Below, piece after piece: positions 54,934 to 63,961 of a stretch of DNA of 64,000 bases (its first letter is position 1; every line of letters starts with the position of its first letter). Origin of the DNA: Alteromonas ponticola (GTDB lineage Bacteria > Pseudomonadota > Gammaproteobacteria > Enterobacterales > Alteromonadaceae); assembly GCF_012911815.1 (NCBI RefSeq), contig NZ_JAATNW010000004.1, positions 404,871 through 468,870 on the forward strand, written 5' to 3'. Made by a program: the position numbers and the translations under genes. The notes under the pieces are model-generated. The model was not told where the DNA came from, ran no database searches, and saw only the letters and a list, made by a program, of their open reading frames with translations.

Positions 54934-56940
54934 ATGGATATTTACTTAATGCGTGAATCTCTTCCTCTTAAAAAAGTTTCAGTTAATTTACTAATCCTGC
55001 TCATTGGTGGCCTGTTGACAGGTTGCGGAAGTGGCAGTGATAGCGCTGAACCTGAACCAACATATTCGATTTCTGTGAATGTCGAGGGCTTTGTTGGAAC
55101 TGGGTTGGTACTTCAGAATAATGGTCAAGATAATTTAGAAGTTTCAGACAATGGTGTGTTTTTGTTTGCCACTAGGCTTGAGTCCCAAACTGACTACAAT
55201 GTTACTATTTTTTCCCTTCCATCTAATCCCGAACATGATTGTCAAATACAGAATGGAACAGGGACAGTTCAGAGTTCCAACGTATCCGACGTTCAGGTAG
55301 TTTGTACTGCCACACCAGATGCACCGCAAGTTTCCCTATCTTATAGTATAAAGTCATTAGAGGTTAGTTGGACATCCGCTGAAATTGTTACCAGCTACAA
55401 CGTTTTGGTTGACAAAGATGGGGAAGAAATCAATGAAACTGATTATACAGCTGTTGCTAATGGAGTAGCCACTTCTACTTTCTCTTTGGAAGTGCCTTTA
55501 TACGACTATGTTGGTGCAAGCTTCGTGGTTGAAGCCTGTAATAAATTGGGTTGCACGTCATCTTCTTCGGCAACTGTTGAAAACGGCCTTAAACAAGCTG
55601 TGGGGTATTTTAAGGCGTCTAATCCCGATGAGTTCGACCAGTTTGGCCGTGCGATCGCGCTTTCTGAGGATGGGACGACGCTTGTTGTTGGGGCTCCAGG
55701 TGAAGACGAAAGTGTGCACGACGAAGCGAAAGATAACAATGATTTGGAAAACTCAGGCGCGGTTTACGTTTTTACAAAAAATCAAAATGATAGCTGGCAG
55801 CAAACTGCTTACGTTAAAGCTTTTAGTTCCGGAGTTGACGACAACTTTGGTTCCGCTGTGGCGATTACAGAGGACGGTACGGTTCTTGTTGTTGGAACTC
55901 CGCGGGAAGATGGCAGTTCGAATAGTGGCTTGGAAGCGGAAAATGATTTACTGCAAGACGCTGGAGCGGTTTACGTCTACATAAAAGATGAAGAAGGCAT
56001 TTATCAATTACAGCACTATCTAAAGTCTACTGAATCAGTAGAAAATGGCCAGTTTGGAAGTCAAGTGGCAATTTCCGAAGACGGTGCATCTCTATTCGTG
56101 ACTTCAGCGCACAACATTGAAGGTGTGGGTCTTCGTAATACTGTCTACGTTTATGAAATGACTGACAATAATTGGAGTCGTAAAACGGTATTGATTAGCT
56201 CCAATAATGAAGTCAATGATCTGTTTGGGGACGCAATGGACCTCTCTGACGACGGTGAAACCCTAGTTGTAGGGGCGCCTAAAAACGGCGCTGTCGTATT
56301 TGATGATGGAGAAATGAGTGAAACTTTTTACGAAGGGGCTGCTTATGTGTTTTCAAAAATCAATAACGAGTGGAGTGAAACAGCATTACTAAAAAGTGCT
56401 AACCCTGCCCTTGATAGTTACTTTGGCGATGCGGTAGCAATCGCTGGAGGTGCGTCCAAAATAGTGGTGGGCGAAAATGGTGGACTCGAGCGAGCTGGTA
56501 AAGTGCATGTATTTGAGCATGATAAGAATGGATGGGTAAGTACGAGTGAGCTTTCAGCTCCTTATGACGCCGAAAGTGATGATGGATTCGGTTACTCTGT
56601 CGCTCTCTCACATGATGGAAATAAGATGTTCGTTGGAGCAATTGGCGAACGCTATGACGCACTAGGTGTTTATTCAGAAAAACCTGATTCCAACATCAAA
56701 ATTCAAGACGGTGCAGTTTTTGGTTTTGAAATAAATGAAGAAAACTTCTGGGAACACACAAGTTACTTCAAACCAAAACACACTAGTATTTATAGCAGCT
56801 TTGGATATGCGATAAAGTTTTCTGACAATGGTACATTGGCTGTCAGTTCTGATACCGAAAGTGGCGGGGGAAGGGGGATCAATAGCGATCCTGCCGAAGA
56901 GAGCGAAAAAAGAAGCTCGGGCGCAGTTTATCTTTATTAA
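54934..56940 (+). CDS. FG-GAP beta-propeller lipoprotein (3 of 3)
   Basis: A 668-residue lipoprotein with Cys31 in the good lipobox LLTGC. N-terminal domain (about 42-128, ISVNVEGFVGTGLVLQNNG) is very like that of the gene at 49582, followed by an Fn3-like domain and seven blades (FGRAIALSEDG, FGSAVAITEDG, FGSQVAISEDG, FGDAMDLSDDG, FGDAVAIAGG, FGYSVALSHDG, FGYAIKFSDNG). It ends in GAVYLY. A GGAG site lies 11 bases before the ATG. It is the last gene before a terminator at 57007. Confidence 0.86.
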   Translation: MDIYLMRESLPLKKVSVNLLILLIGGLLTGCGSGSDSAEPEPTYSISVNVEGFVGTGLVLQNNGQDNLEVSDNGVFLFATRLESQTDYNVTIFSLPSNPEHDCQIQNGTGTVQSSNVSDVQVVCTATPDAPQVSLSYSIKSLEVSWTSAEIVTSYNVLVDKDGEEINETDYTAVANGVATSTFSLEVPLYDYVGASFVVEACNKLGCTSSSSATVENGLKQAVGYFKASNPDEFDQFGRAIALSEDGTTLVVGAPGEDESVHDEAKDNNDLENSGAVYVFTKNQNDSWQQTAYVKAFSSGVDDNFGSAVAITEDGTVLVVGTPREDGSSNSGLEAENDLLQDAGAVYVYIKDEEGIYQLQHYLKSTESVENGQFGSQVAISEDGASLFVTSAHNIEGVGLRNTVYVYEMTDNNWSRKTVLISSNNEVNDLFGDAMDLSDDGETLVVGAPKNGAVVFDDGEMSETFYEGAAYVFSKINNEWSETALLKSANPALDSYFGDAVAIAGGASKIVVGENGGLERAGKVHVFEHDKNGWVSTSELSAPYDAESDDGFGYSVALSHDGNKMFVGAIGERYDALGVYSEKPDSNIKIQDGAVFGFEINEENFWEHTSYFKPKHTSIYSSFGYAIKFSDNGTLAVSSDTESGGGRGINSDPAEESEKRSSGAVYLY

Positions 56941-57362
56941 GTAACATTTTTACCAAGTGTTGCGAAAATTATAGTACCTCAATGTTTGAAAAACTTTTTA
57001 TACCTTAAAGTCCATATATCGCTATGGACTTTTTTGTTGGTAATTACTCACATACCCAATAACGAGAGAGCTCCAATGATTGAGACCAGTCTCGTGAATA
57101 AAGATAAAACAAAGTATCTAAATTGAATTAAGAAGTGCGGGAGCATGTGCTCTCCATTTGTTGTTTTACCAAAATAACTTTCTTACCTTTAAAATGTCAT
57201 TACGGTTAGAATTCACTCTCTAAACAAAACTGCAAACACGAACAGCTCGATTTATGTGATAATTATATCGATGAGCTAAGTAGTAAATCAGAAATCACGT
57301 TATTTTATCTCTATTACTCGTTTCATGATCGGTAAATGAAATCCTTTGAGGGGGAATCACTA
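56941..57362. other. Gap between the lipoprotein cluster and the rhamnose operon
   Basis: About 420 bases, AT-rich, with no supported gene. It has a terminator at 57007 and must hold the promoter for rfbA. TGATAAT near 57257 could be a -10 element, but no -35 is well spaced. No ops/JUMPstart sequence was seen. Confidence 0.4.
57007..57035 (+). terminator. Rho-independent terminator after the lipoprotein cluster
   Basis: A 10-bp stem AAAGTCCATA with TATGGACTTT, a 6-base loop and six Ts. It separates the lipoprotein group from the rhamnose operon. Confidence 0.88.
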
Positions 57363-58241
57363 GTGAGAAAAGGAATTATTTTGGCGGGCGGCTCGGGAAC
57401 CAGACTTCACCCGCTCACTAGAGTGGTAAGTAAGCAGCTTATGCCTGTTTATGATAAGCCAATGATTTACTATCCGTTAACTACGCTAATGATGTCTGGG
57501 ATAAGAGATATATTAGTTATTACAACCCCAGACGAGCAATCAAGATTTGTTGACCTGTTGGGCGATGGTGCCTCTATCGGTTTAAATATCCAGTATGCTG
57601 TACAACCCAGCCCAGATGGCTTGGCACAAGCCTTTATTATTGGCGAAGATTTTATTGGCAATGATAGTTGTGCGCTGATACTGGGCGATAACATTTATTA
57701 TGGCCACGACTTGAGAGTTTCGTTAAAAAATGCGTACGCCCAGGAGCACGGGGCAACCGTGTTTGGTTATCATGTTAATGATCCAGAACGCTATGGCGTA
57801 GTCGATTTTGATAATGACTGGAACGCGATTTCTATAGAGGAAAAGCCAGCCCAACCCAAATCCAGTTATGCCGTAACTGGACTCTACTTTTATGATAATC
57901 GGGTGATCGACTTTGCCAAGCAAGTGAAACCTTCTCATCGAGGTGAGTTAGAAATAACCGATTTGAATAACCTTTATCTGCAGGATGGAAGCCTTAAAGT
58001 TGAACTGATGGGACGCGGCTCAGCGTGGCTGGACACCGGTACTTTAGATAGCCTGCTCGATGCTGCCAATTTTGTTGCGGCTATTGAAAAGCGCCAAGGG
58101 TTGAAAATTTGTTGTCCGGAAGAAGTCGCATTCAGAATGGGTTATATCAATGCTGCGCAATTGGAACAGCTGGCTACACCATTAATTAAAAGTGGCTACG
58201 GCGATTATCTGCTAAAAGTCATCCACGATAGAGTAAAATAA
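57363..58241 (+). CDS. rfbA: Glucose-1-phosphate thymidylyltransferase
   Basis: Makes dTDP-glucose from dTTP and glucose-1-phosphate, the first step to dTDP-L-rhamnose. The GTG at 57363 follows a GAGGGGG ribosome site and gives 292 residues, as in E. coli RmlA (293), starting [18 protein letters not shown]. An ATG at 57336 lacks a ribosome site. [26 protein letters not shown] and [11 protein letters not shown] are conserved. First gene of an rfbACDB operon. Confidence 0.96.
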   Translation: MRKGIILAGGSGTRLHPLTRVVSKQLMPVYDKPMIYYPLTTLMMSGIRDILVITTPDEQSRFVDLLGDGASIGLNIQYAVQPSPDGLAQAFIIGEDFIGNDSCALILGDNIYYGHDLRVSLKNAYAQEHGATVFGYHVNDPERYGVVDFDNDWNAISIEEKPAQPKSSYAVTGLYFYDNRVIDFAKQVKPSHRGELEITDLNNLYLQDGSLKVELMGRGSAWLDTGTLDSLLDAANFVAAIEKRQGLKICCPEEVAFRMGYINAAQLEQLATPLIKSGYGDYLLKVIHDRVK

Positions 58242-58281
58242 ACCGTCTCTTTCATTTTAAAATTTCTATTTGAGCGACAGG

Positions 58282-58836
58282 ATGCAAGTAATAAGCACTG
58301 ACATTCCAGATGTCAAAATCATTGAGCCGCGGGTGTTTGGCGACGACCGTGGTTTTTTCATGGAAACGTTTCGTCAAGACTGGTTCAAACAAGAATGTGC
58401 CGATGTTGAGTTTGTACAGGACAATCATTCGAAATCGAAACAGGGGATTTTGCGAGGGTTGCACTATCAAGTAGAGCAAACTCAAGGCAAATTGGTGCGT
58501 GTCACAAAAGGTGAAGTATTTGATGTTGCCGTGGACATGCGTAGAAATTCATCGACGTTTAGCCAGTGGGTGGGTGTAATGCTTTCGGCAGAAAATAAAC
58601 GCCAACTATGGGTGCCTGCAGGTTTTGCCCACGGTTTTTATGTTACTAGCGAATCCGCTGAGTTTGTATATAAATGCACTGACTATTATCACCCTGAGTC
58701 TGAGATTTCCGTTAAATTCGATGACCCATCGATTGGCATTGAATGGCCTTTGGTCAACGGACAAGCACCTTCATTGTCGGCAAAAGATGCAGAAGGCCTG
58801 GCGTTTGCCAATGCCCCAGCGTTTGAAGGAAGATAA
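58282..58836 (+). CDS. rfbC: dTDP-4-dehydrorhamnose 3,5-epimerase
   Basis: Epimerises C3 and C5 of the 4-keto-6-deoxy sugar. From the ATG at 58282 the protein has 184 residues (E. coli RmlC 185) and begins MQVISTDIPDVKIIEP. DDRGFFMETF, ILRGLHYQ with the catalytic His region, and VPAGFAHGFYV with the second conserved site are present. A TTG four codons earlier is a weaker start. It follows rfbA by 40 bases and abuts rfbD. Confidence 0.96.
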   Translation: MQVISTDIPDVKIIEPRVFGDDRGFFMETFRQDWFKQECADVEFVQDNHSKSKQGILRGLHYQVEQTQGKLVRVTKGEVFDVAVDMRRNSSTFSQWVGVMLSAENKRQLWVPAGFAHGFYVTSESAEFVYKCTDYYHPESEISVKFDDPSIGIEWPLVNGQAPSLSAKDAEGLAFANAPAFEGR

Positions 58837-59715
58837 ATGAGCATCGTAGTCATTGGAAAATCAGGTCAGCTCTCATACGAGTTACGCCGATTATTAGGTG
58901 ATAGCGCGACATATTTTGGGAGAGATGATGTAGATATCACGGATTATAACGCCTTATCTACAACACTTAACGCTCTGAAACCCTCCGCGTTAATCAATGC
59001 ATCCGCTTATACAGCAGTGGATAAAGCAGAATCCGATAGCGCGGCTGCGCATATGGTCAATGCCACAGGGGTGAGCAATTTAGCGTCTTATTGCAAGGAA
59101 ACAGGTGCGTTTTTTGTGCATATTTCTACCGATTATGTGTTTAATGGTCAAAAGGGTTCTCCGTACAGCGTTGATGATCCTATCGAACCGCAAGGTGTAT
59201 ATGGTGAATCTAAAGCTGAAGGCGAGAAGGCATTAAAATCAATCTTACCTGATGACAGTTGCCTGATTCGTACGGCCTGGGTTTACTCTGTACATGGCAA
59301 TAATTTTGTCAAAACGATGTTGAAGCTAATGAGTGACAAGCCTAAGCTAACCGTGATTGACGATCAGGTGGGGTCGCCTACCTGGGCAAAAGGGCTGGCC
59401 GAAGCCTGTTTATTCGCAGCCACGCAGCGAGTCTCCGGTACTTATCACTGGACCGATGAAGGCGTGTGTAGTTGGTTTGATTTTGCGCTGGCGATTCAGG
59501 AACTGGCAATCAGCAAAGGCTTGTTAACCCGTGGAATTGAAATTTCACCTATTCCCACTGCGCAATATCCCACACCAGCAAAACGCCCTCATTATAGTGT
59601 GTTGGACAAAGCACTTACCCGAGATGTTTTTAATTCGCTACATCCGACGCACTGGCGCACTCAGCTTTCAGCGATGCTGGATGAACTTAAGCCTACAAAC
59701 GAGTTATACAAATGA
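58837..59715 (+). CDS. rfbD: dTDP-4-dehydrorhamnose reductase
   Basis: Reduces the 4-keto group to give dTDP-L-rhamnose. 292 residues with [14 protein letters not shown] for NAD(P)H binding, [25 protein letters not shown], and Y-x-x-x-K in YGESKAEGE. The ATG directly follows the rfbC stop, and the stop overlaps rfbB by 4 bases. Confidence 0.96.
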   Translation: MSIVVIGKSGQLSYELRRLLGDSATYFGRDDVDITDYNALSTTLNALKPSALINASAYTAVDKAESDSAAAHMVNATGVSNLASYCKETGAFFVHISTDYVFNGQKGSPYSVDDPIEPQGVYGESKAEGEKALKSILPDDSCLIRTAWVYSVHGNNFVKTMLKLMSDKPKLTVIDDQVGSPTWAKGLAEACLFAATQRVSGTYHWTDEGVCSWFDFALAIQELAISKGLLTRGIEISPIPTAQYPTPAKRPHYSVLDKALTRDVFNSLHPTHWRTQLSAMLDELKPTNELYK

Positions 59716-60794
59716 GCAAAAAGATTTTGGTAACAGGGGGGGCCGGTTTTATCGGTTCTGCCGTTGTTCGACACCTTATCAATGATACTGAACACGTTGT
59801 CATCAACGTTGACAAGCTGACTTACGCGGGTAATTTAGAATCACTGGCCATGGTGTCAGACAGTGAAAGGTACTATTTCGAGCAAGTCGATATTTGCGAT
59901 GCCAGCGAAATAAAACGAGTATTAGTGACACACCAGCCGGACATTATCATGCATCTTGCGGCTGAATCGCATGTTGATCGTTCGATTGATGGACCGGGTG
60001 AATTCATTCAGACTAACGTGGTTGGCACGTACACGCTGCTCGAAGCCGCTCGTGCGTATTGGTCTTCACTTGATGCTCATAAGAAACAAGCCTTTAAATT
60101 TCATCATATTTCTACCGATGAGGTTTACGGTGACTTACCTCATCCTGATGAAGTCGATAGCGGTGAGTCGCTGCCGTTATTTTCTGAAGATACCCCCTAT
60201 GCGCCAAGCTCTCCCTATTCAGCGAGCAAGGCGTCGTCTGACCAATTGGTTAGAGCCTGGTTGAGAACTTACAAACTGCCTACGCTGGTGACCAATTGTT
60301 CCAATAATTATGGGCCGTACCACTTTCCGGAAAAACTCATTCCACTGATTATACTCAATGCGCTGGCGGGTAAACCGCTACCGGTATACGGAAAGGGAAA
60401 TCAGATCAGGGACTGGCTATACGTTGAAGACCATGCCCGCGCGCTGGTCTTGGTTGCATTGAAAGGTGAAATCGGTGAAACCTATAATATCGGTGGCCAC
60501 AATGAAAAGCAGAATATTGAAGTTGTTAAAACCGTGTGTGGTATTTTGGATGAGTTAAAGCCAAAAGAGGGCAATTACGCAGGTCAGATCACCTATGTTG
60601 CAGATCGTCCTGGGCATGATATGCGCTATGCTATTGACGCGTCAAAAATTGCACGTGAATTGGGTTGGACTCCCGAAGAGACGTTTGAAAGTGGCATTCG
60701 TAAGACGGTTAAATGGTATCTGGAAAATGAAAGTTGGTGGAAAGCGGTTTTAGATGGCAGCTACCAGGGAGAAAGGTTAGGTGCAGGCGATTAG
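59712..60794 (+). CDS. rfbB: dTDP-glucose 4,6-dehydratase
   Basis: Second step of the pathway: dTDP-glucose to the 4-keto-6-deoxy form. The 360 residues (E. coli RfbB 361) have [43 protein letters not shown] and Y-x-x-x-K in [11 protein letters not shown], then [15 protein letters not shown]. The gene order A-C-D-B differs from the enterobacterial B-D-A-C. A terminator follows its stop. Confidence 0.97.
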   Translation: MSKKILVTGGAGFIGSAVVRHLINDTEHVVINVDKLTYAGNLESLAMVSDSERYYFEQVDICDASEIKRVLVTHQPDIIMHLAAESHVDRSIDGPGEFIQTNVVGTYTLLEAARAYWSSLDAHKKQAFKFHHISTDEVYGDLPHPDEVDSGESLPLFSEDTPYAPSSPYSASKASSDQLVRAWLRTYKLPTLVTNCSNNYGPYHFPEKLIPLIILNALAGKPLPVYGKGNQIRDWLYVEDHARALVLVALKGEIGETYNIGGHNEKQNIEVVKTVCGILDELKPKEGNYAGQITYVADRPGHDMRYAIDASKIARELGWTPEETFESGIRKTVKWYLENESWWKAVLDGSYQGERLGAGD

Positions 60795-60820
60795 TCTTAC
60801 TGGTTTTTCATGTTAAAATA

Positions 60821-60849
60821 AAAAATGCCGCTAATCAGCGGTATTTTTA
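60821..60849 (+). terminator. Rho-independent terminator after rfbB
   Basis: A stem of AAAATGCCGCT with AGCGGTATTTT (one G-U pair), loop AATC, then more Ts. It ends the rhamnose operon and lies only about 20 bases before the start of the next glycosyltransferase gene. Confidence 0.85.
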
Positions 60850-60868
60850 TTTGGGTTTGGAAATTAAA

Positions 60869-62578
60869 ATGATAAAGAAGTTCTCCATGTTAACTGTAAA
60901 AGCTGCCGTTGGTTTGTTGCCACCGGGAGTGAAAAACAGTTTAAAGAAAAATGCCCGACTCACTGAATTCTACAGTCGTTCATTGCAACGCTCGGGCTTG
61001 TTCTTCGGATTTCCCAGCCCCAAAAAGCTGCAGGCGCTTTATAAAAAAAGGCTAAGCCAGCAACAAAATGAGCTCGCTGAATACGAAATAACAAAAACAA
61101 ACTGTCATGTGGTTATTGCGGGTACCGATCCAAGTAAGGTTACACAAACCATTGCGACCCTGGATAACGACTTTTTACTGGTGTCGTCATTTTTTGTCGA
61201 AGACAGCGTTTATTCACTTGTTTCAGATGCAGCCACATCAGACGATTCCATAAAGCCTTTTTCTGCACTGACAGACATTGATGATGCGCCCGGTTTATTC
61301 ATTCGCCAGGGCGAACGTATTGATATCAGGCGGTTGCTGCAGGCATTAAATAATTACGACCATTCCCAAGAGGCGGAGGTTGTATATTTTGACTGGCATT
61401 ATTTGGATGAAAAAGGACAACCTGTTGAAGCGCAGTTGTTGCCAGACTGGAATCCTGACCTGCAATTGTCTTCAGGCTATATTAAAACAGCGATATGGAT
61501 GCAAAAGCCTGGGTATTGGTTGAAAAAGTATCCACTGAATAACGATTACGCTTGCTGGTTTGCACAACTTGCGTTGGCAAACGAAGACGCGATAACGCAT
61601 ATCCCTTTCTCAGTTCTGGCTTCGACAGGCAGTTACAAGCGAGACTCCGGTGACCTAGAATCATTGGCACTGGTGGCGGCGGATAAAGCCGCTGGTACTG
61701 TTGATAAAAACAATGCAGTGGTTAACTTGATGTGGCCGCTACACACTTCTCCACTGGTATCTTTAGTTATTCCGACTTACAACGGGTTAGAGCTTGTCCA
61801 AGCATGTATTGATTCTATCTTAGAGAAAACAACGTACCAAAATTACGAAATCATTCTGGTTGACAATAATTCTGATGATCCGGAATGTTTAAAGTATTTC
61901 GAGCAGCTTAATCGCCATCCAAAAATCACTGTGCTGAAATTTCCATTTCCCTTCAACTATTCAGCTATTAATAATTTCGCGGTTAAGCACGCCAAGGGCG
62001 AAATAATCGGGCTGATCAATAATGACATTGAAATAATCACACCTGAGTGGCTTGAGTATATGGCTGGCCACGCCATGCGCGCGGACATAGGCTGTGTTGG
62101 CGCGAAGCTGTTATATGCAGATGGTCGCATTCAACACGCTGGAGTAGTATTGGGGTACGGCGGTGGCGCTGGGCATGCGCACAAATACTTTCCACGTAAC
62201 CATCCGGGCTACCTAAAAAGGATTGCAGCGACGCAGAATTATTCTGCAGTAACTGCAGCGTGCCTACTTATTAAGAAAAAACTGTGGGACCAGGTGGGAG
62301 GTCTCGACGAAGTGAACCTTAAAGTGGCATTTAATGACGTCGATTTTTGCTTGCGGGTGCGGGAAACAGGTGTACGCAACCTTTATTGCGCAGAAGCTGA
62401 AATGTTTCATTATGAGAGTATATCCAGAGGCTTGGATATTTCTCCAGAAAAGGCGCAACGCTTTAAGCAGGAACTGGACTTCTTACAGACAAACTGGGCC
62501 AGCTATATTGAACACGACCCCGCTTATAACCCTAATTTGACTCTGAGAAGAGAAAATTTTTCGATCAAAGAAGCATAA
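60869..62578 (+). CDS. GT2 glycosyltransferase, probable rhamnosyltransferase
   Basis: The ATG at 60869 gives 569 residues; longer in-frame starts upstream would run through rfbB and its terminator. The N-terminal part (about 100-290) resembles the GT2-like domain often found before the catalytic one in rhamnose-polymer enzymes (YFDWHYLDEKGQPVEA, PDWNPDLQLSSGYI). The catalytic GT2 domain (about 296-545) has SLVIPTYNGLELVQ, ILVDNNSDDPEC, GLINNDIEIITPEWL and the late FNDVDFCLRVRETG. Location beside the dTDP-rhamnose genes suggests rhamnosyl transfer. The terminator just before it implies read-through or an own promoter in the end of rfbB. Confidence 0.85.
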   Translation: MIKKFSMLTVKAAVGLLPPGVKNSLKKNARLTEFYSRSLQRSGLFFGFPSPKKLQALYKKRLSQQQNELAEYEITKTNCHVVIAGTDPSKVTQTIATLDNDFLLVSSFFVEDSVYSLVSDAATSDDSIKPFSALTDIDDAPGLFIRQGERIDIRRLLQALNNYDHSQEAEVVYFDWHYLDEKGQPVEAQLLPDWNPDLQLSSGYIKTAIWMQKPGYWLKKYPLNNDYACWFAQLALANEDAITHIPFSVLASTGSYKRDSGDLESLALVAADKAAGTVDKNNAVVNLMWPLHTSPLVSLVIPTYNGLELVQACIDSILEKTTYQNYEIILVDNNSDDPECLKYFEQLNRHPKITVLKFPFPFNYSAINNFAVKHAKGEIIGLINNDIEIITPEWLEYMAGHAMRADIGCVGAKLLYADGRIQHAGVVLGYGGGAGHAHKYFPRNHPGYLKRIAATQNYSAVTAACLLIKKKLWDQVGGLDEVNLKVAFNDVDFCLRVRETGVRNLYCAEAEMFHYESISRGLDISPEKAQRFKQELDFLQTNWASYIEHDPAYNPNLTLRRENFSIKEA

Positions 62579-62580
62579 CA

Positions 62581-62609
62581 GTTGTATTAGCTTATTCTGC
62601 TAATACAAC
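62581..62609. repeat. 29-base inverted repeat between convergent genes
   Basis: A perfect 11-bp inverted repeat, GTTGTATTAGC and GCTAATACAAC, with a 7-base loop. It starts two bases after the plus-strand transferase stop and covers the last codons of the minus-strand gene. No T-run follows on either strand, so it may block or stabilise 3' ends of both mRNAs and not be a standard terminator. Confidence 0.7.
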
Positions 62610-63359
62610 ATTGACTTCCTCTATAGAAATCCCAGCACCGAGTGCATACTGACGGATAACTCGTTCATCGACGCCCGCATTTTGAGCAGCATTTAGAATA
62701 CGAATCTGCTGCTCTCTCTGATTCAAGGTATTGCCAATTGCGGTTTTAACCACCGCTTCTTTTTGTGATGGGAATACGGCTAAAAGCGCCTCGACCACAT
62801 ACTCACCAACGTACGGCACGGCATTTAATGCCGTTGTCATTATTTCGATGACTTTGTTTGGGTGTTTTAACGACAGTGTTTGCACAATACTGTCGGCTGA
62901 ATCGGGCTCGGTTAACACTGCAACCCTTACGATTTCATCAAGCTCTTCTGGTGTCGCATTGGCCGCGGCCTGAACAACAAAGTCGACATAGGTAGGTTCT
63001 GCATTTATGGCTAGCTCTACAATAGAGGCACAAGAGCTTACATTTTTTTCAATGGCCAGTTGAACAATCTCTTCAGTTGCCGCTGGTTGGGCTGAAATGG
63101 CTGCGTGGATTATCTCTTGATAGTTATCTGGATAAAGCTCCAACGCCAAATCAACCAGAATAACGGTATCCTGAGGATAGTGGCTGGCGATAGAGCGGAT
63201 CGCTCTGCCGACTGACATTGACTGTGCCACTTGCCTCTTTAAAAACTTCTTCTGGAATTCTAAGTGAGGCTTATCTTCTGCTATTGGCGTTCCAGCCTGA
63301 AGACCAGTGCAGACCATTGCACATGCAATTGCATTGAAAAGCCAAATTTTGCGCACCAT
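62592..63359 (-). CDS. Exported helical-repeat protein of unknown function
   Basis: A 255-residue protein with a signal peptide (about 1-22, cleavage near LQAG). From about residue 55 to 215 it shows short helical repeats, with alternating spacing, of the type I-V-x-x-A-[VI]-x-x-x-P: VDLALELYP, IHAAISAQP, VQLAIEKN, VELAINAEP, VVQAAANATP, VRVAVLTEP, VQTLSLKHP, MTTALNAVP, VEALLAVFP, VKTAI. This suggests an alpha-solenoid in the periplasm or outside. I know no named family. It is convergent with the transferase gene and divergent from the rRNA operon. Confidence 0.68.
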   Translation of the reverse strand: MVRKIWLFNAIACAMVCTGLQAGTPIAEDKPHLEFQKKFLKRQVAQSMSVGRAIRSIASHYPQDTVILVDLALELYPDNYQEIIHAAISAQPAATEEIVQLAIEKNVSSCASIVELAINAEPTYVDFVVQAAANATPEELDEIVRVAVLTEPDSADSIVQTLSLKHPNKVIEIMTTALNAVPYVGEYVVEALLAVFPSQKEAVVKTAIGNTLNQREQQIRILNAAQNAGVDERVIRQYALGAGISIEEVNVVLAE

Positions 63360-63522
63360 TACTTCTAACCCTCAAGGAAACATCAACCACTTTTTTAATA
63401 TTATTAATTCCGTATATTAAGAACGTTTAACTTCCCTGAAAGTTCAATTTTCAATTTATTAACAACTTAGAATGAAAAATAACCGCTTAAACAAAATAAT
63501 GCAAATTTATTAAGTATAGGTA

Positions 63523-63550
63523 TTGACGTAAAGTTATTTATCTCTACAAT
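63523..63550 (+). promoter_or_regulatory. rrn promoter P1
   Basis: TTGACG (63523-63528), 16-base spacer, TACAAT (63545-63550), then the GC-rich discriminator GCGCATCCGC, typical of stringently controlled rRNA promoters. Confidence 0.8.
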
Positions 63551-63661
63551 GCGCATCCGCTTCGACAGGAAAGTCAAAAAGACGACCTGGTACAAAAAGG
63601 CGAAAGCCTTATCAGAAGCGGTTTTCAGCGAGACCTTTGAGAAAATAATTTCAAAAACATG

Positions 63662-63689
63662 TTGACACTGAAAACCAAACGCGTAGAAT
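63662..63689 (+). promoter_or_regulatory. rrn promoter P2
   Basis: TTGACA (63662-63667), 16-base spacer, TAGAAT (63684-63689), then the GC-rich discriminator GCGCGTCCCGC. Its discriminator closely copies that of P1, 139 bases upstream. Confidence 0.85.
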
Positions 63690-63873
63690 GCGCGTCCCGC
63701 TTCGGGGAGAACCTGAAGCAAAGCAGATAAGAATAGTGATTCATTATCTGTTCTACACAGCATTTGGTTTGTAGTGTTGTGCGACTTGAGGAGTGACGAA
63801 GGCGCGTACTAATGTACGTAACTGAGGAACGACGAAATCAAGCGCGACAATACGAAGCAAAGGCGAAGTAGAA

Positions 63874-63921
63874 TGCTCTTTAACAATTTATAACAAGACA
63901 ATCTGTGTGGGCACTCGTTAA
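63874..63921 (+). promoter_or_regulatory. boxA antitermination element and conserved rrn leader
   Basis: TGCTCTTTAACAA at 63874-63886 is the boxA sequence bound by NusB-S10 for rRNA antitermination. The bases that follow (ACAATCTGTGTGGGCACTC) are also as in the E. coli 16S leader. Confidence 0.92.
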
Positions 63922-63961
63922 GAGTGTCAACCGACGATTCATATATATAGTTTTTCGATTT

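Larger units (their letters stand above)
63360..63961 (+). promoter_or_regulatory. rRNA operon promoter and leader region
   Basis: About 600 bases without a gene. The upstream part (to 63520) is AT-rich, as expected for UP elements contacted by the RNA polymerase alpha C-terminal domain. It is followed by two promoters and a leader with a small hairpin CGTAC/GTACG near 63806-63819 and the boxA antitermination element. Confidence 0.85.

Noticed and set aside
60734..60868. Upstream extension of the GT2 gene at 60869
   Set aside because: It would overlap rfbB and run through its terminator; the encoded residues are not like a transferase start.
63467..63763. Minus-strand open frame of 98 codons
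   Set aside because: It lies across both rrn promoters and their UP region, has no ribosome site and no family features.
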